Shown here in pieces: positions 18,701-26,540 of a DNA stretch of 64,000 nt. The notes below the pieces were generated by a model. That model was not told the DNA's origin. It did not search any database and saw only the letters and a list, made by a program, of their open reading frames with translations. The stretch is taken from the NCBI RefSeq assembly GCF_018986435.1, contig NZ_JAHMIN010000007.1, positions 122,439 through 186,438 of the forward strand, given 5' to 3'. Origin of the DNA: Hahella sp. HN01. Lineage in GTDB: Bacteria > Pseudomonadota > Gammaproteobacteria > Pseudomonadales > Oleiphilaceae. The first letter of the stretch is position 1; the number at the start of each line of letters is the position of its first letter. A program made the translations under genes and the position numbers.

Positions 18701-18997
18701 GTGTTTGATATTTTCGATACCTGGAACGGCCGCAGCCTGGGTGGATGCACGTACCACGTCATGCATCCGGGGGGCCGCAGTTACGAGCATTTTCCGGTCA
18801 ATGCGCTGGAAGCGGAAGCGCGTCGCATCAGTCGTTTTGAGGATATTGGCCACACCCATGGCCCTCTGATTGCGCCGCCAGTCGTCAATGGCGGCGGGCG
18901 CTTTTATCCTCGTCGCGAGCCTCGCGTCGGCGCTGCGCCGCCCCGGCCCAAGCCCAACGCCAGCTATCCCTTAACCTTGGATTTACGCTACGATTAA
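15719..18997 (+). CDS. Transglutaminase-like protein fused to DUF2126
   Basis: A 1092-residue two-part protein. The N-terminal part (about 1-290) is a transglutaminase-like cysteine-protease fold with a small N-terminal beta domain and the triad Cys180 (RGSCRDTAW), His229 (DLHAWCEIF) and Asp245 (LGLDPTSG). The remainder from about residue 325 (RLTMGGEPTFVSIDD) matches DUF2126/COG4196 and includes GRHSGTGGGNHVTLGG near 680. COG4196 is predicted to take part in amide or peptide chemistry; this is not proven. AAGGGGG precedes the ATG. The next gene begins three bases after the stop. Confidence 0.9.
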   Translation: MSILVGIRHRTTYTYDRLVSLSPHTVRLRPAPHCRTPIISYSLNIHPKPHFINWLQDPFSNYVARLVFPEKTSKLEVDVDLVADLTAYNPFDFFVESFAEHYPFQYPDKLKAQLEPFLATQEWGPRFESYLKSLPRKKKPINDFLVELNQTLCKDIQYNIRMEPGVQTPEHTLEIKRGSCRDTAWLMIQLSRRMGLAARFVSGYLVQLTPDQKSLDGPSGPENDFTDLHAWCEIFVPGAGWLGLDPTSGLFAAEGHIPLTCTPNPEEAAPILGSVDEAEVEFSFFNQVTRIKEDPRVTRPFTEREWEDIDALGQHIDETLTRNDVRLTMGGEPTFVSIDDMQSAQWNTDADGPEKRRLAFDLSLRLKKQYAENGFMHYGQGKWYPGEPLPRWQYALYWRKDGAPLWQGPEDALSHDAKPDDARALMAAFCQEMGLSDSAVQPCYEDPFYYMWRHAQLPAGDGPHGDHEELARRTLAQVMQRGLNQTVGYCLPIGLNQVTGVWRTCLWRFLQGALYLSPGNSPLGFRLPLASLSSQELSDEYEVHERDPFAPLPQEIRPLAKAESRPLAEMVIHTAMCTEVRDGYLHAFMPPVSTLEEYVTLLDALSRAATKIKRPVRIEGYPPPHDVRLVKMVVAPDPGVIEVNIQPASSWNELKQITETLYHEARLSRLGTEKFMLDGRHSGTGGGNHVTLGGPTAADSPLLRRPDLLRSLITFWQHHPSLSYLFSGMFIGPTSQAPRLDEGRVERIYEMEIAFSHMPAGDVPQPWLVDRLLRHLLTDLTGNTHRSEFCIDKLYSPDSSTGRLGILEFRSFEMPPHARMSLAQMLLLRACVALFWERPYKHKLIEWEHSLHDRFMLPHFLWRDLTDVLQFLADNGYPFKSQWYESFLEFRCPRVGTMELEGVELELRHALEPWFVLGEEAAAGGTARYVDSSMERLQVKLRLATPERHVLTCNGRVVPMSPGGEEGCYVAGVRYRAWQPWSALHPTIGVHSPLVFDIFDTWNGRSLGGCTYHVMHPGGRSYEHFPVNALEAEARRISRFEDIGHTHGPLIAPPVVNGGGRFYPRREPRVGAAPPRPKPNASYPLTLDLRYD

Positions 18998-19000
18998 GCT

Positions 19001-21496
19001 ATGTCAGAAAACATAGCGCCTTCTACGCAGCCCAGTCTGGATCTGACTGGGTTGCCATATTCCCCCCTCGCCACCGCATTCGATGAAATGCTGGGTTCCG
19101 GCGGCGAGGCGCGTCCTCACTGGCGCGCCTTTGCAGAATATTTTTCTCGGGTATCCCGGGACGATCTCGGGCAATTGCGTCGCGACACGCTGCGCCGTTT
19201 GAAAGAGCAGGGCGTCAACTACCACGTATATGACGACCCGCAGGGCATGCGTCGAACCTGGCAGTTGGACCCGCTGCCGATGGTGATGTCTGAAGCGGAC
19301 TGGAACCCGATTGAAGCGGGATTACAGCAGCGGGCGCATTTGTACTCACGGGTGCTGGCGGATTTATTGGGACCGCAAACCTGTCTGAAGCAAGGGGTGT
19401 TGCCGCCGGAACTGGTGTTGCAGCATCCGGGGTTTTTGCGTTCGATGATGGGCTCCGCGGCGTTGCCGCTGAGTCTGTTCGCCGCGGATCTGGCCAGAGG
19501 CCCTGACGGCTCCTGGTGGGTGCTGGCGGATCGTACTCAGGGACCTTCCGGCGCAGGCTACGTTCTTGAAGCCAGAATGGTGACCAAGCGTGTTTTAAGT
19601 CAAAACGCTGTGGATTACGCCATCGCGCCGCTGGCGCAATTTTTCTATCACTTCAAACGTCATGTGGCGGCGCTGGCCCCGGACCAGCAAAAAGAGCCCA
19701 CGATCGTGCTGTTGTCGCCGGGTATCGGCAACGAAGTGTATTTCGAACATGCTTATCTGGCGGCGCAACTGGGCATCACCTTAGTACAGGGCGATGATCT
19801 GACGGTGCGTCAGGGTAAGGTCTACCTCAAAACCGTGGATGACCTGCAGCAGGTGGATGTCATTATCCGCCGGGTAGACGACGCTTTCTGCGATCCTCTG
19901 AACTTTCGCGCCGACTCCATGCTGGGCGTGCCGGGACTGGCGCAGGCGCAGGCGCTTGGGCGGGTGGGAATGGCCAACCCATTGGGCGGCGGCTTTCTGG
20001 AGTCGCCGGCGATGCTGCCGTTTCTTCCGGCGTTGTCGAAGCATTTCCTGGCGGAAGAACTCAAGCTGCCCAACGTGGCCACCTGGTGGTGCGGGCAAGA
20101 GAAAGAACTCAAACACGTCCTGCAGAACCTGGACGACTTGGTGATCAAAACAGTGGATCGCCACGCACTGGTGTGTTTCGGGCCCAAAATGAGCGCACGG
20201 GAACGCGACGCACTAAAACGGCGCATTCAGGCGGAACCCTGGCGCTATGTTGGGCAGGAACTGTTGAGCTTTTCCACCACGCCGACCCTGGTCGGTTCCG
20301 AAATTCAACCGCGGCATCTGGTGCTGCGTGGATTCGCCGCCGGCGATGGCGAACAGTACGATGTTATGCCTGGCGGTCTGACACGGGTCTCGCCGGATGC
20401 GCATACCTTTCTGGTGTCCGGTCAATCCGGAGGATGGAGTAAGGACACCTGGCTGCTGAAAAGTTCCGGCTCCATGCGCGATGTGCTGCGGCTGAGTCCA
20501 ACCAAACAACGTCGTATCGCCTCCGCGGTGCTTACCAGCCGGGCGGCGGAAAGCCTGTTCTGGCTGGCGCGCTATCTGGAGCGCACGGAATCACTGCTAC
20601 GCCATATTCGCGCTTATGTGCGACGCCTGGAAAATTATATCGACTATGGCTTCGATACGGATAAAGCCGTGTTGGAAGGCATGTTGCCGGCGGTGGAAGC
20701 GTTCTGCGCCCTTGGTCGCGAAGGTCTGCCTACCGTTGAGGATTTGAAACAGTATGTGCTGGACTCCACCCGCGTGGGGGGCGTCGCTTTCAATCTGCGT
20801 GGCGCTATCAACTCCGCTTATACCGTGCGGGACCTGTGGTCCGGCGACTGCTGGCGCGCGGTGGAGGAGCTTGAGGAGTTGCTGGAGTACAGCGAAAAAA
20901 ACCGCAGCGTGCTGGCGTTGGACCAGTTTATCCAGCCGTTTCTCACGGCTCTGTTGGCGTTTTTGGGGGCGAGTCAGGAGAGTCTGGCGTTGAACCAGGG
21001 AGGCCTCTGGTTGCAATTGGGGCGACGCCTGGAACGGGCGCAAAACACGCTATCCAGCACCCATAAAATTTGTGCGGAATTGAACGAGGACAACGAGGCG
21101 GGGCTGCGGGAAATGTTGCTCGAAGCCCATGACTGCCTGAGCAGCCATCGTCGCCGTTATGGCACTGAGTTGCCTTTTTACACGTTATGGAAACATTTAC
21201 TACTCGAGCCTACCAACCCGCGTTCGTTGGTCTATGCTGTCAGTGAGCTGGAGCCCTTGCTGAGCTATTTGAACCCAACGCCGCAACAAGGACTCATCGG
21301 GCTCGAGAAGAACGTTCTGGCGATTCTTACGCCGCTGCGACTGGCGGATGCGGTGGAGTGGCGCGACCTCGAATTGACTCAGACAGAGTTGGCTCCCTTT
21401 TTGCAAAACCTGACACAACAACTAAATCAGTTTGGTCTGAATATTGAGCACCAATACTTCAAGCACGCCCAACCCCTCACCCGATTCATGCGCTGA
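19001..21496 (+). CDS. Circularly permuted ATP-grasp protein fused to an alpha-E domain
   Basis: Predicted amidoligase. Residues about 1-495 are a circularly permuted ATP-grasp (DUF404/DUF407 type) with RRVDDAFCDP, LVIK, QPRHLVLRGF and GGWSKDTW. Residues from about 505 (LFWLARYLERTESLLRHIRAY) to 831 form the all-helical alpha-E (DUF403) domain. Compared with the stand-alone copy at 22384-23835, the glycine-rich loop after LVIK is missing and the Asp of RHLDMR is Val. The start follows the previous stop by three bases; no strong ribosome binding site is seen, so coupling is likely. Confidence 0.9.
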   Translation: MSENIAPSTQPSLDLTGLPYSPLATAFDEMLGSGGEARPHWRAFAEYFSRVSRDDLGQLRRDTLRRLKEQGVNYHVYDDPQGMRRTWQLDPLPMVMSEADWNPIEAGLQQRAHLYSRVLADLLGPQTCLKQGVLPPELVLQHPGFLRSMMGSAALPLSLFAADLARGPDGSWWVLADRTQGPSGAGYVLEARMVTKRVLSQNAVDYAIAPLAQFFYHFKRHVAALAPDQQKEPTIVLLSPGIGNEVYFEHAYLAAQLGITLVQGDDLTVRQGKVYLKTVDDLQQVDVIIRRVDDAFCDPLNFRADSMLGVPGLAQAQALGRVGMANPLGGGFLESPAMLPFLPALSKHFLAEELKLPNVATWWCGQEKELKHVLQNLDDLVIKTVDRHALVCFGPKMSARERDALKRRIQAEPWRYVGQELLSFSTTPTLVGSEIQPRHLVLRGFAAGDGEQYDVMPGGLTRVSPDAHTFLVSGQSGGWSKDTWLLKSSGSMRDVLRLSPTKQRRIASAVLTSRAAESLFWLARYLERTESLLRHIRAYVRRLENYIDYGFDTDKAVLEGMLPAVEAFCALGREGLPTVEDLKQYVLDSTRVGGVAFNLRGAINSAYTVRDLWSGDCWRAVEELEELLEYSEKNRSVLALDQFIQPFLTALLAFLGASQESLALNQGGLWLQLGRRLERAQNTLSSTHKICAELNEDNEAGLREMLLEAHDCLSSHRRRYGTELPFYTLWKHLLLEPTNPRSLVYAVSELEPLLSYLNPTPQQGLIGLEKNVLAILTPLRLADAVEWRDLELTQTELAPFLQNLTQQLNQFGLNIEHQYFKHAQPLTRFMR

Positions 21497-22409
21497 CGGC
21501 GTATTGCTGAGGGTGAAGCACGAGACGGTCTACCGCTATCCGGGACCGGCCTCGCTCGCCTATAACGCCGCCTGGCTGGAGCCGTTGTCCGGCGACGGTC
21601 AGATGCGCATTGAGCATCGCTTGAAGGTAGACCCCAAGCCGCAATTCCAGAACCTGAGGACAGACGCCTTCGGTAATCAGATGCACTACTTTGAAGTGCA
21701 TAAGCCGCACTCTGCGCTCAAAGTGGTGAGCGAGGCGATTGTGGAGCGTCGTCCGAGGCCGCATAACGGGGCCTGCGCGGCGCCATGGGAGCGTGCGCGC
21801 TACGCTGCGGCGTCTGACCCGGCGGAACGCGCCGCGTTGTGCTCTTTCGCGTATCCGGACGCCTCGATTCCGATCATTGATGAAGTGATCGACTATACGT
21901 TGGTGAGCTTTCAAAAAGGACGGGCGCTGAATGAAGCAGTGAAAGACTTCGCCGCCCGCATCTATCGGGATTTCAAATACACGTCCGGCGCCACGCAGGT
22001 GGACACCAGCGTCACCGAGTTCTGGGAGTTGCGCAAAGGCGTCTGCCAGGACTTCGCCAATCTGGCGGTATTGGGATTGCGGGCCATCGGACTGGCGGCC
22101 GCTTACGTTAGCGGCTATGTGCTCACGCATCCTCCGGAAGGAGAGAAAAAGCGTCAGGGCGCGGACGCATCTCATGCCTGGTTTGCGGTGCATGCGCCGG
22201 GCTATGGTTGGATTCATGTGGACCCGACCAACAATATGTGGGTGGCGAAAGAGCATATCATCGTGGCGATAGGGCGGAATTACACCGACGTACCGCCGCT
22301 CAAGGGCGTTTGTTACGGAGGGGGCCAGCAGCAGCCTGAAGTTGCGGTAACCGTAGACATAATAAAACGAGAGGATCTCTTCCATGGGCATTCAATGGAA
22401 AGACTATAA
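21444..22409 (+). CDS. Transglutaminase-like protein
   Basis: Second transglutaminase-like protein of the operon, about 320 residues. An N-terminal beta region (LLRVKHETVYRYPGPASLAYN) precedes the core with Cys in LRKGVCQDFANLAVLGLRA, His in SHAWFAVH and Asp in IHVDPTNN, so the catalytic triad is complete. The frame opens at a TTG inside the preceding gene. A TTG at 21504 or a GTG at 21513 would give a product that starts right before the conserved domain. None has a clear ribosome binding site. Its end overlaps the next ATP-grasp gene by 26 bases. Confidence 0.88.
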   Translation: MSTNTSSTPNPSPDSCADGVLLRVKHETVYRYPGPASLAYNAAWLEPLSGDGQMRIEHRLKVDPKPQFQNLRTDAFGNQMHYFEVHKPHSALKVVSEAIVERRPRPHNGACAAPWERARYAAASDPAERAALCSFAYPDASIPIIDEVIDYTLVSFQKGRALNEAVKDFAARIYRDFKYTSGATQVDTSVTEFWELRKGVCQDFANLAVLGLRAIGLAAAYVSGYVLTHPPEGEKKRQGADASHAWFAVHAPGYGWIHVDPTNNMWVAKEHIIVAIGRNYTDVPPLKGVCYGGGQQQPEVAVTVDIIKREDLFHGHSMERL

Positions 22410-23835
22410 ATACCCGGAACTCTATGACGAATTGATTGACGGGAAAGGGAAGCCAAGGAAAGTGGCGGAAACATTGGCCAGGCATATGGCGGAAATGGAG
22501 GACGAGGAGCTGGATCGGCTGAAAAGCACTTCCGAACTGGCGATCAAGGAAATGGGCATTACCTTTACCGTCTACGATCAGGAAGGCGGCTCCATCGACC
22601 GACAGTGGCCATTCGACATTATCCCCAGAGTGATGAGCAAGAAAGAGTGGGATGTGGTCGACGCCGGACTCAAACAGCGCGTCAAAGCGCTCAACATGTT
22701 TATCGACGACATCTATCACGACCAGAAGATTGTCAAAGATAAAGTCTTCCCCAAAGAGCTGCTCAGCAAATCCAAGAATTTCCGTAAGCAATGCATAGGC
22801 GTGAGCCCGGCTCACGGCGTGTGGGCGCATATTTGCGGCTCGGATCTGGTGCGGCACTCCGATGGCCAGATATACGTGTTGGAGGACAACCTGCGGGTGC
22901 CGTCCGGCGTGTCCTACCTGCTGGAAAACCGGCAGGTCATGAAACGGGTATTCGCAGACCTGTTCGGCGACTTCAGCATCTTGCCGGTGGACGATTACCC
23001 CTCGCAGCTGTTCGATACCCTGGCTGCGCTATCGCCGCGTCCGGCGGATTACCCCCAGGTCGTGGTGCTGACGCCGGGCATCTATAACTCCGCCTATTTT
23101 GAACACGCCTATCTCGCCCAGCAGATGGGGTGCGAGTTGGTGGAAGGCACGGATTTGGTGGTGACTGACGACGACTGCGTTTATATGAAAACCATATACG
23201 GTCTGGAACGGGTCGATGTGATCTATCGTCGTGTGGACGATCTGTTTCTGGACCCGGAAGCCTTCAACCCTGACTCAGTGCTGGGCGTGCGGGGCCTGAT
23301 GCGGGCCTGGCTGAAGGGCAATGTGGCGCTGGCCAACGCGCCGGGCGCAGGGGTGGCGGACGACAAAGTGGTGTATGCGTTTGTGCCGGACATGATCAAG
23401 TACTACCTGAGTGAGGAAATGATCCTGCCCAATGTACCCACTTATTTATGTATGAAAGACGAAGACCGCAAGTACGTGCTCTCGCATCTGGAGGAACTGG
23501 TGGTGAAACCCGCCAATGAATCCGGCGGCTACGGCATGCTGGTCGGCCCCAAATCCACCAAGAAAGAGCGGGAAAAGTTCGCGGAGCTGATCGAAGCCGA
23601 TCCGCGCAACTATATCGCGCAGCCGACGCTGAATCTCAGCACCGCGCCTACGCTGGTGGACGGTAAGGTGGAGCCGCGACATCTGGACATGCGTCCTTTC
23701 ATTCTTTCCAGCGATCAGATTTACGTGACCACCGGCGGACTGACCCGGGTAGCGTTGAGAAAAGGGTCGCTGGTGGTGAATTCCTCCCAGGGCGGGGGGA
23801 GTAAAGATACTTGGATCATAGACGAGGAGGCCTGA
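22384..23835 (+). CDS. Circularly permuted ATP-grasp protein (stand-alone)
   Basis: A 483-residue predicted amidoligase of the DUF404/DUF407 (COG2308) family. It has YRRVDDLFLDPEAF, the nucleotide-binding region LVVKPANESGGYGMLVGP with intact glycine-rich loop, PRHLDMRPF, and GGGSKDTWII near the C-terminus. This copy therefore looks catalytically competent. GAGAGGA lies about seven bases before the ATG. It overlaps the upstream transglutaminase gene and is followed after one base by the alpha-E gene, its expected partner. Confidence 0.92.
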   Translation: MGIQWKDYKYPELYDELIDGKGKPRKVAETLARHMAEMEDEELDRLKSTSELAIKEMGITFTVYDQEGGSIDRQWPFDIIPRVMSKKEWDVVDAGLKQRVKALNMFIDDIYHDQKIVKDKVFPKELLSKSKNFRKQCIGVSPAHGVWAHICGSDLVRHSDGQIYVLEDNLRVPSGVSYLLENRQVMKRVFADLFGDFSILPVDDYPSQLFDTLAALSPRPADYPQVVVLTPGIYNSAYFEHAYLAQQMGCELVEGTDLVVTDDDCVYMKTIYGLERVDVIYRRVDDLFLDPEAFNPDSVLGVRGLMRAWLKGNVALANAPGAGVADDKVVYAFVPDMIKYYLSEEMILPNVPTYLCMKDEDRKYVLSHLEELVVKPANESGGYGMLVGPKSTKKEREKFAELIEADPRNYIAQPTLNLSTAPTLVDGKVEPRHLDMRPFILSSDQIYVTTGGLTRVALRKGSLVVNSSQGGGSKDTWIIDEEA

Positions 23836-23836
23836 A

Positions 23837-24790
23837 ATGCTCTCACGAGTAGCCGGAAACATATACTGGATGGCCCGGTATCTTGAGCGTGCGGAGGACA
23901 TGGCGCGCCTGATCAACGTCAACGCCAACCTGACCCTGGACTTGCCGAAAGGCTTGTCGCCAATCTGGGGACAGCTTATCGCCATCACCGGCGTGGGCGA
24001 GCTTTATGAGGGCGAATTCGACGAACGCTCAGTCCTGAAATTCCTGATTGCAGAAAACAACAACCCGGTTTCCATCCTGTCCTGTATGGCTTATGCGCGG
24101 GAAAATGCCCGCACTATTCGCGATGTCATCCCCCGTGAAGTGTGGGAAGCGATCAACCGGGTTTATCTCTACGCCAAAGACCATGCGCAGCAGGCGTTGA
24201 CCAAGCGTGGACGTTATCCTTTCCTCTTCGAGATCATCAGCGAATGCCAGCATATAACCGGTATTCTGGCGGGCACGATGAACCACGATGCAGGATATAC
24301 CTTCCTGAAAGTGGGGCGTAATCTGGAGCGGGCGGATATGACCAGCCGCATAATCGACACCCGCTCCGCTAACTTGGTGCCGGACGCCATAGTGACCAAA
24401 GCCACTAACGATAACCTGCAATGGATGAGCGTGCTCAAGTCGCTGACCGGTTATCAAATGTATCGCCGCGAGATGCAGGTGCGCATCCAGCGTCAGGAAG
24501 TGTTGAAGTTCCTGATTCAGTCAAAAGTGTTTCCAAGGGCGATCGCCCATGCCATGTCGGAAGTTGAGAAATCGCTGGAGTCGCTGCCGAACCACGAAAA
24601 GGCGCAATTGGTGATTCATCGCATCAACCGGCAGATCGACAATGTGGAGATCGCCAAGCTGAAGCAGACGGAACTACAGAACTTTATGGATCAATTGCAG
24701 GTAGGGTTTGCGCAGACGCATGAGGAATTGAGCGTCGCCTATTTCGGCGGGCAGGTCAGCGCTCAGTCGCAAAGTCAGGACGCAGCCTGA
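23837..24790 (+). CDS. Alpha-E domain protein (stand-alone)
   Basis: A 317-residue all-helical protein of the alpha-E (DUF403, COG2307) family. It opens MLSRVAGNIYWMARYLERAEDMARL, the same N-terminal helix pattern as the fused copy in the gene at 19001. Further signatures are CMAYARENARTIRDVIPREVWE and GRNLERADMTSRIID. Alpha-E proteins occur with ATP-grasp and transglutaminase proteins in predicted peptide-modification systems; no reaction is proven. GAGGAGG lies six bases before the ATG. It is the last gene of the Anbu operon. Confidence 0.92.
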   Translation: MLSRVAGNIYWMARYLERAEDMARLINVNANLTLDLPKGLSPIWGQLIAITGVGELYEGEFDERSVLKFLIAENNNPVSILSCMAYARENARTIRDVIPREVWEAINRVYLYAKDHAQQALTKRGRYPFLFEIISECQHITGILAGTMNHDAGYTFLKVGRNLERADMTSRIIDTRSANLVPDAIVTKATNDNLQWMSVLKSLTGYQMYRREMQVRIQRQEVLKFLIQSKVFPRAIAHAMSEVEKSLESLPNHEKAQLVIHRINRQIDNVEIAKLKQTELQNFMDQLQVGFAQTHEELSVAYFGGQVSAQSQSQDAA

Positions 24791-24810
24791 GCGCTGCGCC
24801 CCATGTAGGA

Positions 24811-25134
24811 TCAATCTAATAGAGATTGAGCGAAGGCGATCAGCTCTTCCGCCGCTTTTTCCCGGATGGCCAGCGTGTCCTCCGGGTCAATGCCATATTT
24901 CTGCGCCAGCAGAGTGAAATCTTCCGAGCGCAAGGAAACGGTCAGGCGCGGGCGAATCGGCGTTTTGTTATAGGAGAGTCCCAGTATCTTGCGGATCATG
25001 TCCGGCGGATTCAGGTCCTGATCCAGCGCCGCCCGCTTCAACACTTGCTGCACCTCTTTGGATACGTCAAAAGCAAGTTGGGTGGCTCTTACCGCTTTTT
25101 GTTCTTCAAGCCAACGATCTTTACCTTTGTTCAA
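24811..25134 (-). CDS. Small protein with ribbon-helix-helix-like pattern
   Basis: A 107-residue protein of unrecognised family. Residues about 17-53 read as strand-helix-helix (ATQLAFDVSKEVQQVLKRAA, then LNPPDMIRKILGL), the pattern of a ribbon-helix-helix DNA-binding fold. Residues about 61-105 (RPRLTVSLRSEDFTLLAQKYG onward) repeat a similar pattern. A terminator separates it from the YjfI-PspA operon on the same strand, 122 bases away. It is a candidate regulator of that cluster by position and fold guess only. It converges on the alpha-E gene. Confidence 0.6.
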   Translation of the reverse strand: MNKGKDRWLEEQKAVRATQLAFDVSKEVQQVLKRAALDQDLNPPDMIRKILGLSYNKTPIRPRLTVSLRSEDFTLLAQKYGIDPEDTLAIREKAAEELIAFAQSLLD

Positions 25135-25197
25135 CGTTATCTCCCGGCGCCGCTCCGGCCGTCTGGTCGCCTTTCATATGGTTTTCTCATTGATAGT

Positions 25198-25221
25198 AAA
25201 AAGCAGCCTGTTTGGGGCTGC
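25198..25221 (-). terminator. Intrinsic terminator after pspA
   Basis: Read on the minus strand, the stem GCAGCC with a seven-base loop and GGCTGC is followed by TTTTTA. It lies 36 bases past the pspA stop and separates pspA from the small gene at 24811-25134. Confidence 0.75.
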
Positions 25222-25256
25222 ATAAAAGTCATCAGCAATTTCCGTCGCGATTCAAT

Positions 25257-25949
25257 TCAGGGCTTTTTCGCTTTGAGGCGTTCGAGAATGTCGCGGGCGC
25301 TGCGTGAATCCCCCGTCAGACCGGCGGCTTCAAGACGCTTGGCTAATGGATCTTCATTGCGCTCAGCCTGCAGCTCTTCGCCGGCTTCAATCTGGTAATC
25401 CGTCATCTGCTGACTGCGTTTGATGCGCTCCAGGGTTTCCCGCGCCGATCCCAGATTCGCGTTGTGGGCGGCGGCGTTGTCCGCAATCTGTAAGGTCGCC
25501 TTTTGCACTTTATCCGTTGTTTGCACTACGGCGAGATCGCGTTCGTTATCCGCGATTAACTTTTCGGCTTTTTGAATGTTGCTTTTGAGACGCTGGATCT
25601 GTTCGTTATAGCGCTGGCTGATCGTCAGCTGCTCATGCACGCTGGTCTCCAGCCTGGCGATTTGCTCCGCTGCTTGCAGGGCGAGGGCTTCGTCATTCTG
25701 GTTAAGCGCCGTCAGGGCTTCGGCTTCGCGCTTGGCGATATCCAGACGCAGAGACTTGGTTGTGGCGTCAGCCTCCAGCTTATGGACCATAACATCCGTC
25801 AGACTGCGTTTGGCGTCTTCAATATGGCCCTTGGCGATCTCAATCTCTCTTTCAATGGCGCGTACGCCGTCCGCATCCATCACGGCCTCTCCCATTTCCC
25901 TCACGCCCCCGCGCAATGCGGTCAGTAGCTTTTCGATGATGCTGCTCAT
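25257..25949 (-). CDS. pspA: PspA/IM30 family envelope-stress protein
   Basis: PspA/IM30 proteins form membrane-bound helical assemblies that protect the inner membrane under stress. The 230-residue protein is nearly all helix, with a long coiled coil and an amphipathic N-terminal helix (SSIIEKLLTALRGGVREMGE). It resembles the YjfJ-type branch found beside YjfI proteins. It lies 17 bases downstream of the YjfI gene, clearly one operon. No PspF, PspB or PspC gene is present, so control is unlikely to be the classical Psp circuit. The shared divergent promoter region at 26389-26553 is the likely control point. Confidence 0.9.
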   Translation of the reverse strand: MSSIIEKLLTALRGGVREMGEAVMDADGVRAIEREIEIAKGHIEDAKRSLTDVMVHKLEADATTKSLRLDIAKREAEALTALNQNDEALALQAAEQIARLETSVHEQLTISQRYNEQIQRLKSNIQKAEKLIADNERDLAVVQTTDKVQKATLQIADNAAAHNANLGSARETLERIKRSQQMTDYQIEAGEELQAERNEDPLAKRLEAAGLTGDSRSARDILERLKAKKP

Positions 25950-25966
25950 GGAACACCTCCGGTGAT

Positions 25967-26374
25967 CTATTTCAAATACTCTTCAAAGGCCTGGAAACAA
26001 TCGTTGGCGTTGCGGGCCAGCGTCACCAGCTCTTTCAGGACGTTTTCGAGAATGGATAGAGGCGACAAGGCGCCGTAAATGACGTAGAAGTCGTCGACAA
26101 TGGCGAAAGCGCTAAGGGGCATCGGCAAGCTCATTTCCAGTAGCGATTCATTTAACTCCGCGAGACGGGATTCCAGCAGTTCGCCCTTGCGAAACAAATA
26201 GCTGATGCATAGGATTTGGGTCTCTGTAGCGGTCACGTATATCGGTAATGCATCCAGTTCCGACACTTGCACCTGCAGCACTTCCACTTCTCCCCTGATT
26301 GGGAGGCAGTCGAACGTGTGGCCTTCGTAGGCGGCGTCGGATAACTTGAGGGCTAAATCGTTAATTAAACTCAC
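25967..26374 (-). CDS. YjfI-family (DUF2170) protein
   Basis: A 135-residue protein matching the YjfI/DUF2170 family, which is typically encoded next to PspA-like genes. The recognisable part is LPMPLSAFAIVDDFYVIYGALSP followed by a helical C-terminus. Function is unknown beyond the link to PspA. I start at the GTG at 26374, with AGGAG seven bases upstream; a longer frame from 26428 would run through the palindromic operator and is unlikely. First gene of the minus-strand operon with pspA. Confidence 0.82.
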   Translation of the reverse strand: MSLINDLALKLSDAAYEGHTFDCLPIRGEVEVLQVQVSELDALPIYVTATETQILCISYLFRKGELLESRLAELNESLLEMSLPMPLSAFAIVDDFYVIYGALSPLSILENVLKELVTLARNANDCFQAFEEYLK

Positions 26375-26388
26375 CGTTGTCTCCTCGC

Positions 26389-26401
26389 GACATAATATGT
26401 C
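26389..26401. promoter_or_regulatory. Palindromic operator 1 (GACATAATATGTC)
   Basis: Perfect 13-base palindrome GACATA-A-TATGTC located just downstream of the -10 of the minus-strand yjfI-pspA promoter, at its predicted start site. It matches three other sites in the same intergenic region. A repressor bound here would block initiation. Confidence 0.7.
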
Positions 26402-26409
26402 CCGCGTCG

Positions 26410-26438
26410 ATCCTAAAGCGCACGCCATATCATGTCAA
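26410..26438 (-). promoter_or_regulatory. Promoter of the yjfI-pspA operon with operator 2 over the -35
   Basis: Minus-strand TTGACA (26438-26433) and TAGGAT (26415-26410) are separated by 17 bases, a good sigma-70 promoter. The -35 is the first part of TTGACATGATATGGC, whose GACATGATATGGC (26424-26436) is the second copy of the palindromic motif. Predicted transcription start is near 26403. Confidence 0.65.
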
Positions 26439-26509
26439 TCTAAAAAAAGCGTCGGATTTACAGCTAAGCTTAATCGCTAAATGATTTGTTTGAAGGACGA
26501 AATTTTCTG

Positions 26510-26539
26510 TTGACATAATATGGCCGTCCTGAGTATTAA
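26510..26539 (+). promoter_or_regulatory. Promoter of the YqiJ-flotillin operon with operator 3 over the -35
   Basis: Plus-strand TTGACA (26510-26515) is followed 18 bases later by TATTAA (26534-26539). The -35 belongs to TTGACATAATATGGC, which matches the minus-strand -35 block at 14 of 15 bases. The embedded operator copy is GACATAATATGGC (26512-26524). Predicted start is near 26546, about 22 bases before the first ATG. Confidence 0.65.
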
Positions 26540-26540
26540 T

